A DNA stretch of 64,000 bases from Roseibium sp. MMSF_3544 (GTDB lineage: Bacteria > Pseudomonadota > Alphaproteobacteria > Rhizobiales > Stappiaceae). The notes under the pieces are model-generated. The model saw only the letters and a program-made list of their open reading frames with translations, had not been told where the DNA came from and ran no database searches. Below are positions 51,772 through 60,476 of this stretch, one piece after another. The stretch covers positions 186,001 to 250,000 of the forward strand of contig NZ_JASHKA010000010.1 of assembly GCF_030732845.1 (NCBI RefSeq), in the 5' to 3' direction. Positions within the stretch are counted from its first letter, which is position 1, and every line of letters begins with the position of its first letter. The translations under genes and the position numbers were made by a program.

Positions 51772-52863
51772 ATGACCTCCTTGTCCTTGAAAGACGTCTG
51801 CAAGTCCTACGGCGAAGTCGAGGTCCTGCGCGATATCAACCTGGAAATCGAACAGGGCGAACTGATCGTCTTCGTCGGTCCGTCTGGCTGCGGGAAATCA
51901 ACCCTGCTGCGCATGATAGCTGGACTTGAGAAGATCACCGGCGGCACGCTGGAGATCGATGATGTGGTCGTCAACGACGTGCCGCCGGCCCAACGCGGCA
52001 TTGCCATGGTGTTCCAGTCCTACGCGCTTTATCCGCACATGACCGTCTATGACAACATGGCGTTTGCGCTGAAACTGGCACACAAATCCAAGGAAGAGAT
52101 CGACAAAGCGGTCAAGAGTGCCGCCGAGACGCTTCAGTTGACCCAGTATCTCGACCGGCTGCCGAAAGCACTTTCGGGCGGGCAGCGTCAGCGGGTTGCC
52201 ATCGGACGGTCCATCGTGCGCGACCCCAAGGTGTTTCTCTTCGATGAGCCGCTTTCCAACCTGGATGCAGCCTTGCGTGTGGCAACGCGTATTGAGATTG
52301 CTCAGCTCAAGGAAAGCATGCCCGAGAGCACGATGATCTACGTCACCCACGATCAGGTCGAAGCGATGACGCTGGCGACCCGGATCGTGGTGCTGCATGG
52401 AGGCGATGTCGAGCAATTCGGTGCTCCGCTTGAGCTCTATGAGCGTCCGGCAAACACCTTCGTTGCACAGTTCATCGGCTCACCGGCGATGAACCTGATT
52501 GAAGCGACCGTCACAGCGACTGGCGCGACGACATCGGTTCAAATGGGCGATGGCGGGCATGCCGATGTGCCAATCGCATCGCTCGACAGCGACCAGGGCA
52601 CCACGGTCAAACTCGGTGTGCGGCCGGAAGATCTGACCGTGACGGAGGGCGACGACTATCTGATTTCCGCTGAAGTCGAGATGGTCGAGGCCCTCGGTGA
52701 AACGACGGTTCTTTATTTCAAGTCCCGGAACGGCGAGTCATCTCTGATCGCCAAACTTCCCGGAATCCACCTGATTGCCAAGGGCACGACGATCCGCCTG
52801 ACAGCAGTTCCGGAAAAACTGCACCTGTTCAACAGTGAGGGCAAGTCTTTCCTGTATCGGTAG
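51772..52863 (+). CDS. aglK: Alpha-glucoside ABC transporter ATPase AglK
   Basis: MalK/UgpC-type ATPase of 363 aa. Walker A is GPSGCGKSTLL, Q-loop FQSYALYPHM, signature LSGGQRQRVAIGRSIV, Walker B VFLFDEPLSNLDAALR, switch YVTHDQVEAM, followed by TOBE/OB domains (about 240-360). It completes the aglEFGK transporter. In S. meliloti the alpha-glucosidase aglA lies between aglG and aglK; here it is absent, so hydrolysis must be encoded elsewhere. Confidence 0.92.
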   Translation: MTSLSLKDVCKSYGEVEVLRDINLEIEQGELIVFVGPSGCGKSTLLRMIAGLEKITGGTLEIDDVVVNDVPPAQRGIAMVFQSYALYPHMTVYDNMAFALKLAHKSKEEIDKAVKSAAETLQLTQYLDRLPKALSGGQRQRVAIGRSIVRDPKVFLFDEPLSNLDAALRVATRIEIAQLKESMPESTMIYVTHDQVEAMTLATRIVVLHGGDVEQFGAPLELYERPANTFVAQFIGSPAMNLIEATVTATGATTSVQMGDGGHADVPIASLDSDQGTTVKLGVRPEDLTVTEGDDYLISAEVEMVEALGETTVLYFKSRNGESSLIAKLPGIHLIAKGTTIRLTAVPEKLHLFNSEGKSFLYR

Positions 52864-52961
52864 GTAAACTGCCTTTCCAATCAGGCTCGCCCAACTGCGC
52901 AATAGACGCTTTCGGGCGACGTCTGCCGGCAGGTTGTCGACGGACTATTTCGGCGCACCTG

Positions 52962-53003
52962 ACCCCAATCCCCTGCCCCCTTCCCACAAGGGGGAGGGGG
53001 ATA
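52962..53003. repeat. Short CCCCCTTCCC/GGGGGAGGGGG palindromic repeat
   Basis: CCCCTGCCCCCTTCCCAC and AAGGGGGAGGGGGATAT form an imperfect hairpin of the same style as the repeat at 39648. It lies in the 577-bp spacer 52864-53440, which otherwise holds only the operators at 53313. Confidence 0.5.
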
Positions 53004-53312
53004 TGGCGGTGCTGGCTTTGGATCTCGAGATCCATCAATTGCAGCAGCTTTGCGACAAAGGTTGCGCAAAGCGAAATGAACCCGGTTCCCTTGCTTCTTG
53101 GGAGCGGTCAGGGATGGCGTGGGCTGCAATCCAGTCGCACATGTCTCAAAACAAGAGTGCTTTCATTTTCGGTCGGTAACACTTTTCCGGCTAATCGTCC
53201 GTATTGATCACATCCTGTCTGCAAACGAATTTTTGCTCCCAGTTCCGCGTAAGTTTCTGGCGCGTTGAGTGTTTTGACGCGCAGGCTGACTCAAATCCCA
53301 AATTGTCATATC

Positions 53313-53350
53313 ATGTTCATATGAACGTCGAATAATGTTCATATGAACAT
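53313..53350. promoter_or_regulatory. Two palindromic operators spaced 22 bp
   Basis: GTTCATATGAAC occurs at 53315-53326 and again at 53337-53348. The second is part of the 16-bp perfect palindrome ATGTTCATATGAACAT (53335-53350). Their start-to-start distance of 22 bp is two helical turns, suited to cooperative binding. They lie about 90 bp before the DeoR gene and are its probable autoregulatory and operon operators. Confidence 0.7.
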
Positions 53351-53440
53351 GGTCTATGTGCTTCGAGACTGATTGCTTTCGAGTAATCGCGGAGCGCTCG
53401 AAACCAATCCGCTTTCGGCTCCGCCGCGGCGGGCCAGCAG

Positions 53441-54247
53441 ATGACGGGGCATAGGCATATGCTAGGGCAGGTGGATGTTTCAAAACGACAGGCCGAAATT
53501 GCCGACCTGGTGCAAAAGGCCGGGTTTGCCTCGGTGGAAGAACTTGCCGAACGTTTTGACGTAACAACACAGACAATCCGCAGAGACGTGAACGGATTGT
53601 GCGAGCTCGGCATTCTGCGGCGCACGCATGGAGGCGTCGAACCGCCGGCACCCGCCTCAAACATTCACTATTCAACGCGCCAGATCCTCAATCTCCCGGA
53701 AAAGCAACGCATTGCAAACCTCGTCGCCAGCGAAATCGGGAACAATCAATCGCTCGCGTTTTCGATCGGAACGACGCCTGAAATTGTCATGCAGGCACTG
53801 ACCGGCCATGAGAAACTGGCGGTCTTCACCAACAATCTGAATGTTGCATTCACAGCGTCCGGCAATCCGTCCTTTCAGGTGACGATTGCTGGTGGGCGCC
53901 TTCGCCACGGTGACCGTGACATTCTCGGGTCCGCCGCGCAGGCGTTCTTCTCGAACTACAAGTTTGATGTCGGTGTTTTCGGCGTCGCCGGGGTCGACGA
54001 GGACGGAACACTTCTGGATTTCCACGAAGACGAGGTCGCCGCACGGCAGTCGATCCTGGCCAATTGCCGCAAGTCCTTTCTCGTTCTGGACCACAGCAAA
54101 TTCGGCCGCAGCGCCCATGTGCGCGGCGGGCGCTTGAAGGACGTTGACGCGATCTTCACTGACCGCCCGATACCGGCGGAGTATCTCGCCGCGCTTGAAG
54201 GTACGGAAACCGGCATTTTCGTCGCAGATGAAAGGAGCGGTTCGTGA
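53441..54247 (+). CDS. DeoR-family repressor (GlpR-like)
   Basis: A 268-aa sugar-phosphate-responsive regulator. The N-terminal HTH is SKRQAEIADLVQKAGFASVEELAERFDVTTQTIRRDVNGLCELGILRRTHGG, the DeoR signature. The C-terminal DeoRC sensor follows, with FSIGTTPEIVMQAL, FTNNLNVAF, GVAGVDEDGTLLDFHEDEVAARQSIL and LDHSKFGR. This pattern is close to GlpR. Start may be ATG 53441 or 53459. The stop overlaps the ATPase gene start, so it is the first gene of the ugp-like operon. Paired palindromes lie upstream. Confidence 0.88.
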   Translation: MTGHRHMLGQVDVSKRQAEIADLVQKAGFASVEELAERFDVTTQTIRRDVNGLCELGILRRTHGGVEPPAPASNIHYSTRQILNLPEKQRIANLVASEIGNNQSLAFSIGTTPEIVMQALTGHEKLAVFTNNLNVAFTASGNPSFQVTIAGGRLRHGDRDILGSAAQAFFSNYKFDVGVFGVAGVDEDGTLLDFHEDEVAARQSILANCRKSFLVLDHSKFGRSAHVRGGRLKDVDAIFTDRPIPAEYLAALEGTETGIFVADERSGS

Positions 54248-55317
54248 TGGCGAACGACGCCCTTTCAAGCTCCGGCAAGCCGATTGTTCTCAAAGACGTT
54301 TCACGTGTTTGGGGGGAAACGGTCGCGGTTGATGCACTGTCCATCGAGATCCCCGCAGGGTCTTTCACGGCTCTGCTCGGCCCGTCGGGCTGCGGTAAAT
54401 CCACAACCTTGCGCATGATCGCAGGGCTTGAGAGGGTGAGCGACGGGCAGATCCTGATCGGCGGTGAAGACGTCACCGGCAAGCCGTCGTCCAAGCGCGA
54501 CTTGTCGATGGTGTTTCAGTCTTACGCCTTGTTTCCGCATTTGAGCGTGGCTGAGAACATTATCTTTGGTCTCAAGGTTCGAAGAGTGAGCCGGGCGGAA
54601 CGCGATCAGCGCCTTAAGAAGGTGGCCGATCTTTTGGGTCTGTCGCTCTTGCTTGAGCGCAAACCGGGCCAGTTGTCAGGCGGCCAACAGCAGCGCGTCG
54701 CGCTGGGTCGCGCGATCATCGGCGAAAAGCCGATCTGCCTCATGGATGAACCGCTTTCCAATCTTGATGCGAAGCTTCGCCATGAAATGCGCCTGGAGAT
54801 CAGGTCGCTGCAGCAGCAGCTTGGCTTCACCATGGTCTATGTCACGCACGATCAGGTTGAGGCGATCACCATGGCCGATCAGGTTGTCCTGCTCAACAAG
54901 GGGCAACTCGAACAGGCAGCCAAACCCAGAGACCTTTACGAAAAACCGGCCAGCCCCTTCGCGGCGAGGTTTATCGGCACGCCGCCGATGAATCTCTTCC
55001 CGGCGAATGCATTCAAGAAACTCTGCACTGCCCCTGATTTCCAGCTCGGCGTTCGTCCGGAAGCCATGCGGTTCGAAGACGGTGGACCTGTGTCAGCATC
55101 GATCCGGGCCGTCGAATATCTCGGGGCGGACATTCTGGCCGACTGCGTCGTTGCCGAAACAGCGTTTCAGGTGCGGTTGCCGACAACCCGGCCAGTGTCG
55201 CCGGGAGAGAATATCGAACTGGGGTTCGATCCAGATGCTCTTCACGTTTTTGACGCCGACACAGGGCGGCGGCGAGACGATCTTGTTCCAGAATTCGGAT
55301 CGCTATTGCGGTCCTGA
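54247..55317 (+). CDS. ABC transporter ATPase, UgpC/MalK type
   Basis: Importer ATPase of 356 aa. Walker A is GPSGCGKSTTL, Q-loop FQSYALFPHL, signature LSGGQQQRVALGRAII, Walker B ICLMDEPLSNLDAKLR, switch YVTHDQVEAITMADQ, then the TOBE domain with GVRPEAMRFED. The ATG at 54247 overlaps the regulator stop; GTG 54244 is also possible. It energises the permeases at 56788 and 57672. Confidence 0.9.
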   Translation: MANDALSSSGKPIVLKDVSRVWGETVAVDALSIEIPAGSFTALLGPSGCGKSTTLRMIAGLERVSDGQILIGGEDVTGKPSSKRDLSMVFQSYALFPHLSVAENIIFGLKVRRVSRAERDQRLKKVADLLGLSLLLERKPGQLSGGQQQRVALGRAIIGEKPICLMDEPLSNLDAKLRHEMRLEIRSLQQQLGFTMVYVTHDQVEAITMADQVVLLNKGQLEQAAKPRDLYEKPASPFAARFIGTPPMNLFPANAFKKLCTAPDFQLGVRPEAMRFEDGGPVSASIRAVEYLGADILADCVVAETAFQVRLPTTRPVSPGENIELGFDPDALHVFDADTGRRRDDLVPEFGSLLRS

Positions 55318-55385
55318 ACCGACTGCGCGCGCCCGCGTAGACCAGCCGCAGGAATGCGGATGTTCAAACCTTAGGAAGTATTACG

Positions 55386-56669
55386 ATGTTGAAGTCAACT
55401 TTCCTGAAAGCCGTTGCGGCAACGGCTCTTTCCTTCAGCACCTGGGCGTCCGCTCAGGCTGTTGATCTGCAATTCTATTTCCCGGTCGCCGTTGGCGGCA
55501 AGGCCGCAGACACCATCCAGGAACTGACGAACGAGTACGTTGCTCAGAACCCGGGTGTGAACATTGATGCTGTTTATGCCGGTTCCTACCAGGACACTGT
55601 TGCCAAGGCGATTACCGCATCGCGCGGCGGCAACCCGCCTCAGTTGTCCGTGATCCTGTCGGTCGACATGTTCACACTCATCGACGAAGACCTGATCGTT
55701 CCGTTCGACGACTACCTCACCAACGACGAAGACAAGAAATGGATCGAGGGTTTCTATCCAGCCTTCATGGAAAACAGCCAGACTGGCGGCAAGACCTACG
55801 GCATTCCGTTTCAGCGGTCCACGCCCGTTCTTTACTGGAACAAGGAAGCTTTCAAGGAAGCAGGCCTTGATCCCGACGTCGCGCCTGAGACATGGGACGA
55901 GATGGTCGAGTTCGGCAAAAAGCTGACCAAGAAGGACGCAAACGGCAACGTTACCCAATGGGGCGTGCGGATCCCGTCTTCCGGTTTCCCTTACTGGCTG
56001 TTCCAGGGTCTGGCGATCCAGAACGGTGCAATCCTGGCCAACGCCGATGGCAACAAGACCAATTTCGACGACCCGAAAGTGGTTGAAGCGCTTCAGTTCC
56101 TTGTTGACCTGAGCACGAAAGACGAAGTCATGGCGCCGGGTATCATCGAATGGGGGGCAACGCCGAAAGCCTTCTTCGAAGGCCAGACGGCGATGATGTG
56201 GACGTCCACCGGGAACCTGACCAACGTGCGCGACAACGCTCCGTTCGACTTCGGTGTCGCGATGTTGCCGGCAAAAGAAACGCGCGGTGCACCGACGGGT
56301 GGTGGTAACTTCTACCTGTTCAAAGGGGCGTCCGATGAGCAGAACAAGGCCGCTGTCGAATTCGTCCAGTGGATCACCGCACCTGAACAGGCCGCCAAGT
56401 GGACCATCGCCACAGGCTACGTTGCTCCGCGTGCTGAAACCTGGGACACCGAAACGATGAAAGCCTACACGGCCGACTTCGCGCCTGCCCTCGTTGCCCG
56501 CGATCAGCTCGAGTTTGCCAAGGCAGAGCTGTCCACCTACCAGAACCAGCGTGTCACCGGCATCTTCAACGATGCCCTGGCTGCCGCGATCACCGGCTCG
56601 AAAGATCCGGCGACCGCCTTGAAGGAAGCGCAGGAACAGGCTGACCAGATCCTGAACGAGTACCGCTAA
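55386..56669 (+). CDS. Periplasmic binding protein, UgpB-like
   Basis: A 427-aa SBP family 1 protein with a Sec signal (cleavage after ASAQA). The mature protein begins VDLQFYFPVAVGGKAADTIQELTNEY. GIPFQRSTPVLYWNKEAFKEAGLDP and the C-terminal QNQRVTGIFNDALAAAI resemble UgpB. With a GlpR-like regulator the substrate could be glycerol 3-phosphate or a glycerophosphodiester, but the KdgK-like kinase at the end of the operon points to a sugar or sugar acid. A strong stem-loop follows the stop. Confidence 0.85.
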   Translation: MLKSTFLKAVAATALSFSTWASAQAVDLQFYFPVAVGGKAADTIQELTNEYVAQNPGVNIDAVYAGSYQDTVAKAITASRGGNPPQLSVILSVDMFTLIDEDLIVPFDDYLTNDEDKKWIEGFYPAFMENSQTGGKTYGIPFQRSTPVLYWNKEAFKEAGLDPDVAPETWDEMVEFGKKLTKKDANGNVTQWGVRIPSSGFPYWLFQGLAIQNGAILANADGNKTNFDDPKVVEALQFLVDLSTKDEVMAPGIIEWGATPKAFFEGQTAMMWTSTGNLTNVRDNAPFDFGVAMLPAKETRGAPTGGGNFYLFKGASDEQNKAAVEFVQWITAPEQAAKWTIATGYVAPRAETWDTETMKAYTADFAPALVARDQLEFAKAELSTYQNQRVTGIFNDALAAAITGSKDPATALKEAQEQADQILNEYR

Positions 56670-56679
56670 GGTTTGCTCA

Positions 56680-56713
56680 GGCAGGGCGCCGGACGTCTTT
56701 CCGGCGCCCTGCC
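56680..56713 (+). promoter_or_regulatory. Intercistronic stem-loop after the ugpB-like gene
   Basis: GGCAGGGCGCCGG (56680-56692) pairs perfectly with CCGGCGCCCTGCC (56701-56713), a 13-bp GC-rich stem with an 8-base loop and no T run. Confidence 0.7.
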
Positions 56714-56787
56714 AATTTCCTTCGAAGACCTGCTTCCGGAAGTGATCCGGCAACGAAGCACATGCATTCAGATGACGGGACGTGGTG

Positions 56788-57675
56788 ATGCGGTCATTTA
56801 AACTCAGACGGGACTGGATCCACGGCTGGCTTTTGCTGTTGCCGGCACTCGTCTTCCTGTTTGCGTTCACGCACATTCCCGCCGTCACGACGCTGATCAA
56901 CAGCTTCTTCTCAACACCGCGCGGGCGCCGACCGTCGAAATTCATCGGGCTCGACAACTATGAGCGCATGATCAACGATCCGGTCTTCTGGAAAGTCCTC
57001 TGGAACAATCTCTGGTTCGCGATCGGAACAATCCCGGTTTCGGTTGCCCTGGCAATTGTCATGGCACTCTGGGTGAACGAGAAGCTCGCCGGACGCAGTT
57101 TTGTGCGCATGGCCTATTTCACGCCGACGGTGCTGCCGCTGATTGCGGTGGCCAATATCTGGATGTTTTTCTACACGCCGGGCTTTGGCCTCTTCGACCA
57201 GATCACCGGGGCTCTCTTCGGCTGGCCGGCCAGCAATTATCTCGGCAATCCGGATACGGCCCTCAACGCCATCATTGTCGTGACGGTGTGGAAGGAAGCC
57301 GGCTTCTTCATGATCTTCTATCTCGCGGCGCTGCAGGCAATCCCGGTGTCGCTCAAGGAGGCGGCGCAGATCGAGGGGGCCGGCCGTTGGACGATCTTCT
57401 GGCGCATCACGTTTCCGCTCCTGATGCCGACAACGCTGTTTGTATGCGTGAACGCCGTGATCAACTCCTTCCGCCTTGTCGACCACATCTTCATTCTGAC
57501 GGATGGTGGTCCGGATAACGCTTCCGCGCTTTTGTTGTTCTACATCTACGAGGTGGCTTTCCGGTTCTGGGAAACCGCTTACGGTGCGACGCTTACAGTT
57601 GCGCTCTTGATCTTGCTGTCACTGCTTGCCATCGGCCAGTTCTTCTTCTTTGACCGCAAGGTACATTACAAATGA
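56788..57675 (+). CDS. ABC transporter permease, UgpA-like
   Basis: A 295-aa MalF-type permease with six spans: LLLPALVFLFAFTHIPAVTTLINSFF is the first, and the EAA loop is IPVSLKEAAQIEGAGRWTIFWRITFPLLMPT. SFRLVDHIFILTDGGPDNAS is the family's C-terminal motif. ATG 56788 is preferred over GTG 56782; GGGA lies upstream. The stop overlaps the next permease start by 4 bp. Confidence 0.9.
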   Translation: MRSFKLRRDWIHGWLLLLPALVFLFAFTHIPAVTTLINSFFSTPRGRRPSKFIGLDNYERMINDPVFWKVLWNNLWFAIGTIPVSVALAIVMALWVNEKLAGRSFVRMAYFTPTVLPLIAVANIWMFFYTPGFGLFDQITGALFGWPASNYLGNPDTALNAIIVVTVWKEAGFFMIFYLAALQAIPVSLKEAAQIEGAGRWTIFWRITFPLLMPTTLFVCVNAVINSFRLVDHIFILTDGGPDNASALLLFYIYEVAFRFWETAYGATLTVALLILLSLLAIGQFFFFDRKVHYK

Positions 57676-58493
57676 ACGGCGCCTCGGAACTGATCGATCG
57701 TTGGCTCAACACCTGCGCCGCCTGGGCACTGGCGCTGATTTGGGTGCTGCCGCTTGCCTATGCGGTTTGGACGGCCTTTCATCCAGCCGCTTATGAAGCG
57801 CGCTTCGACCTGTTTGCGCCACTGACGCTGGAGAATTTCGCAAAGGCCTGGGAGGCCGCGCCCTTTGCGCGCTACTTTCTGAACACGTTCATCCTGGTGA
57901 CGATGATCCTTGCCGGCCAGTTCTTTCTCTGCACGCTGGCGGCCTTCGCCTTTGCGCGGTTCGAGTTTCCCGGCCGCAACATCCTGTTTGCGCTCGTTCT
58001 GCTTCAGTTGCTCGTTATGCCCGACATCCTGATGGTCGAAAACTACAAGACCATGCGCATGCTCAATCTGGTCGACACCATCCCGGCGATCGCCTTGCCC
58101 TATATCGCGTCGGGTTTCGGTATTTTTCTGCTGCGCCAGACGTTCATGACGATCCCGAAAGAGCTGGATGAAGCGGCGCGCGTCGAAGGCGCATCCTTTC
58201 TGGGTGTGCTCTGGAAAGTCTATATCCCACTCGCCAAGCCGACATACCTTGCCTACGGCCTTGTGTCGGTCAGCCACCACTGGAACAACTTCCTTTGGCC
58301 GCTGATTGTTACCAACTCGGTGGAAACCCGGCCCGTGACGGTGGGTCTCAGCATCTTTTCCGCCATCGACAGCGGCGTCGAATGGTCCGTGATCAACGCG
58401 GCAACGCTGATGACCTCCGGGCCACTCCTGATTGCCTTCCTACTGTTTCAGCGCCAATTCGTTCAAAGCTTCATGCGTGCCGGTATCAAGTAG
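57672..58493 (+). CDS. ABC transporter permease, UgpE-like
   Basis: A 273-aa MalG-type permease with six spans. FDLFAPLTLENFAKAWEAAPFARYFLNTFIL is the standard first loop. EAA-type loop IPKELDEAARVEGASFLGVLWKVYIPLAKP is present. It overlaps the previous gene by 4 bp, and together they form the membrane channel for the UgpB-like binding protein. Confidence 0.9.
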   Translation: MNGASELIDRWLNTCAAWALALIWVLPLAYAVWTAFHPAAYEARFDLFAPLTLENFAKAWEAAPFARYFLNTFILVTMILAGQFFLCTLAAFAFARFEFPGRNILFALVLLQLLVMPDILMVENYKTMRMLNLVDTIPAIALPYIASGFGIFLLRQTFMTIPKELDEAARVEGASFLGVLWKVYIPLAKPTYLAYGLVSVSHHWNNFLWPLIVTNSVETRPVTVGLSIFSAIDSGVEWSVINAATLMTSGPLLIAFLLFQRQFVQSFMRAGIK

Positions 58494-58618
58494 CATGACG
58501 CCGATTGACGTGCGCGCTTTTCCTGTTATTAATTTAAGCTGTTTTTAAATGGATTTAAATGGCAGAAAACAGGGATTTCTGTTGCTGCCGTAACGTGCGC
58601 TTCCGCGGGAGGATCTTG

Positions 58619-59527
58619 GTGGCCGGAACGTTTTTGGCAGTTGGCGAATGCATGGTCGAAATGGCTCCGACCGGTGAGGGAACCTTTCAGATGGGGTTTG
58701 CCGGGGACACGCTGAACACGGCGTGGTATGCGCGAAAATGTCTTCCGGCAAGCTGGACAACCGGATATTTCACTGCTGTCGGAAAGGACCAGGTGTCCGG
58801 ACAAATGCTCGATTTCCTCCGGCAATCCGGGATCGATGTCAGCCAGGTGCTGGAACTGGACGACAGAACAGTCGGTCTCTACATGATCCAGCTGAAAGAC
58901 GGGGAGCGCAGCTTTGCCTATTGGCGGTCTCAGTCCGCGGCCCGGCGTCTTGCCTCGGAGCAGGCGCAACTGTCAGAGGCCCTGACGGGAGCGGACCTGA
59001 TTTATTTCAGTGGCATCACGCTCGCGATCCTTCCGGAAGCGGACAGGAACACCTTTTTCGACACCCTCAGGTCCGCGCGGCGCGCGGGCGCAAAAACGGC
59101 CTTTGATCCGAACCTCCGACCGCGCCTTTGGGAGAGTGCCGACATCATGCGGGCCTGCGTCACCGAAGCAGCCGGCCTGTGTGACCTTGTGATGCCGTCC
59201 TTCGAGGACGAGCTGGCGCATTTTGGGGACCAGTCCGCCGATGTGAGCGCGGACCGCTATCTGGCTGCAGGGGCCGGCATGGTGGTGGTCAAGAACGGCC
59301 CGGAGGAAGTCATCTGCGCGAGGCCGCAGGAAAGGCAGGCCTTTCAACCGAGCCCGGTTCAAAACGTCGTTGATACAACCGCCGCAGGAGACAGTTTCAA
59401 CGCGGCTTTTCTTGGCGAATATCTGACCAGCGGGGATATCGCTGCAAGCGTTGCCGCCGGGGCCCGGCTCGCCGGAACCGTCATTCAACATCGCGGCGCG
59501 TTGGTGGATTGCTTTGAAGATGCGTGA
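58619..59527 (+). CDS. PfkB-family sugar kinase, 2-keto-3-deoxygluconate kinase-like
   Basis: A 302-aa ribokinase-fold enzyme. The N terminus FLAVGECMVEMAP and GFAGDTLNTAWYARK match KdgK. The catalytic motif DTTAAGDSFNAAFLGEYL contains the Asp base and anion hole (PfkB signature 2). GTG 58619 has GGGAGGA six bases upstream; the ATG frame to 58559 is not needed. Last gene of the ugp-like operon, so the imported substrate, or a product from it, is probably phosphorylated here. Confidence 0.87.
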   Translation: MAGTFLAVGECMVEMAPTGEGTFQMGFAGDTLNTAWYARKCLPASWTTGYFTAVGKDQVSGQMLDFLRQSGIDVSQVLELDDRTVGLYMIQLKDGERSFAYWRSQSAARRLASEQAQLSEALTGADLIYFSGITLAILPEADRNTFFDTLRSARRAGAKTAFDPNLRPRLWESADIMRACVTEAAGLCDLVMPSFEDELAHFGDQSADVSADRYLAAGAGMVVVKNGPEEVICARPQERQAFQPSPVQNVVDTTAAGDSFNAAFLGEYLTSGDIAASVAAGARLAGTVIQHRGALVDCFEDA

Positions 59528-59654
59528 GTGTTGAAATTTCACGCCGCCGCAAAGTCAATCAACGAGCTGTCCCGGCCCTGAGCCGGTGCCAAAATTGAAA
59601 TTCTCATAGAGGCCCCAGATCAGGTCCCGGACGGCCCGCAGTTATCTGCTGCCT

Positions 59655-60476
59655 TCAGCCCGCATCCCTTTGTGCAATCCAGTCATGGTCCGGATGGTTC
59701 TGGAAGCGCCATTTGCGCAGCGGGCCGGCCATAACATTCAGATAATACATCTCGTAGCCATAGGGCGCGCCGCAGGGGTGATGACCCTTCGGGACAAGCA
59801 CAACGTCGTGGCTGTTGACGGAGATGGTCTCGTCAAGCGTTCCGTCTTCAGTGAAGACACGCTGGTGACCGTAGCCCTGCTCGGGATTGAGACGGTGGTA
59901 GTAGGTTTCTTCAAGATAAGTCATGTCCGGAAACTTGTCCTCGTCATGCCGGTGTGGCGGGTAGGAGGACCAGTTTCCGGATGGCGTGAAGACCTCGGTG
60001 ACCAGGAGGCTGTCCGCGACATCGGATTCTTCCATCGCAATCGGATAGATGTAGCGGGTGTTGGCGCCCTTGCCGCGTGTTACCCGCTCCGGCGTGGACA
60101 AAACCCTCGCTTCGTGACCGCCTTTGCCGGGGGCCGTACAGACACCGATGGTGCAGTCAGTCGTTGCAGTTGCGGACCAGCTGGTATCGTTTGGAACGTA
60201 AACGCAGTGCGGCGGCAGTTGTTCGAACACATTCATCCGCTCGCCCTGTTCGCCGAAGTCCTTGCCGTTTGCGGAGATTACCGCCTTGCCTTCCACCATG
60301 ACCAGGATGACTTCCAGATCGCCGGTCTGTTCCGACACGCTCTCGCCAGCCTGCAGCCGGTAAAGCCCAAAGCCGACATAGCCCCATTCGTTCGATTTCG
60401 GGCCCTTGGCGTTCTCGATAGTGATGTCGTGAACCTTGCCGGAAACGCCGGCTGGTTTGCGCAGAAGGTCGCTCAT
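59655..60476 (-). CDS. iolB: 5-deoxy-glucuronate isomerase IolB
   Basis: A 273-aa cupin-fold enzyme converting 5-deoxy-D-glucuronate to 5-dehydro-2-deoxy-D-gluconate in myo-inositol breakdown. Features include [42 protein letters not shown] with the metal-binding His and Glu, and [30 protein letters not shown] 60476 has GGAG upstream and overlaps the iolE stop by 4 bp. The long frame to 60950 is inside iolE and not used. Last gene of the iol operon here. Confidence 0.94.
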   Translation of the reverse strand: MSDLLRKPAGVSGKVHDITIENAKGPKSNEWGYVGFGLYRLQAGESVSEQTGDLEVILVMVEGKAVISANGKDFGEQGERMNVFEQLPPHCVYVPNDTSWSATATTDCTIGVCTAPGKGGHEARVLSTPERVTRGKGANTRYIYPIAMEESDVADSLLVTEVFTPSGNWSSYPPHRHDEDKFPDMTYLEETYYHRLNPEQGYGHQRVFTEDGTLDETISVNSHDVVLVPKGHHPCGAPYGYEMYYLNVMAGPLRKWRFQNHPDHDWIAQRDAG

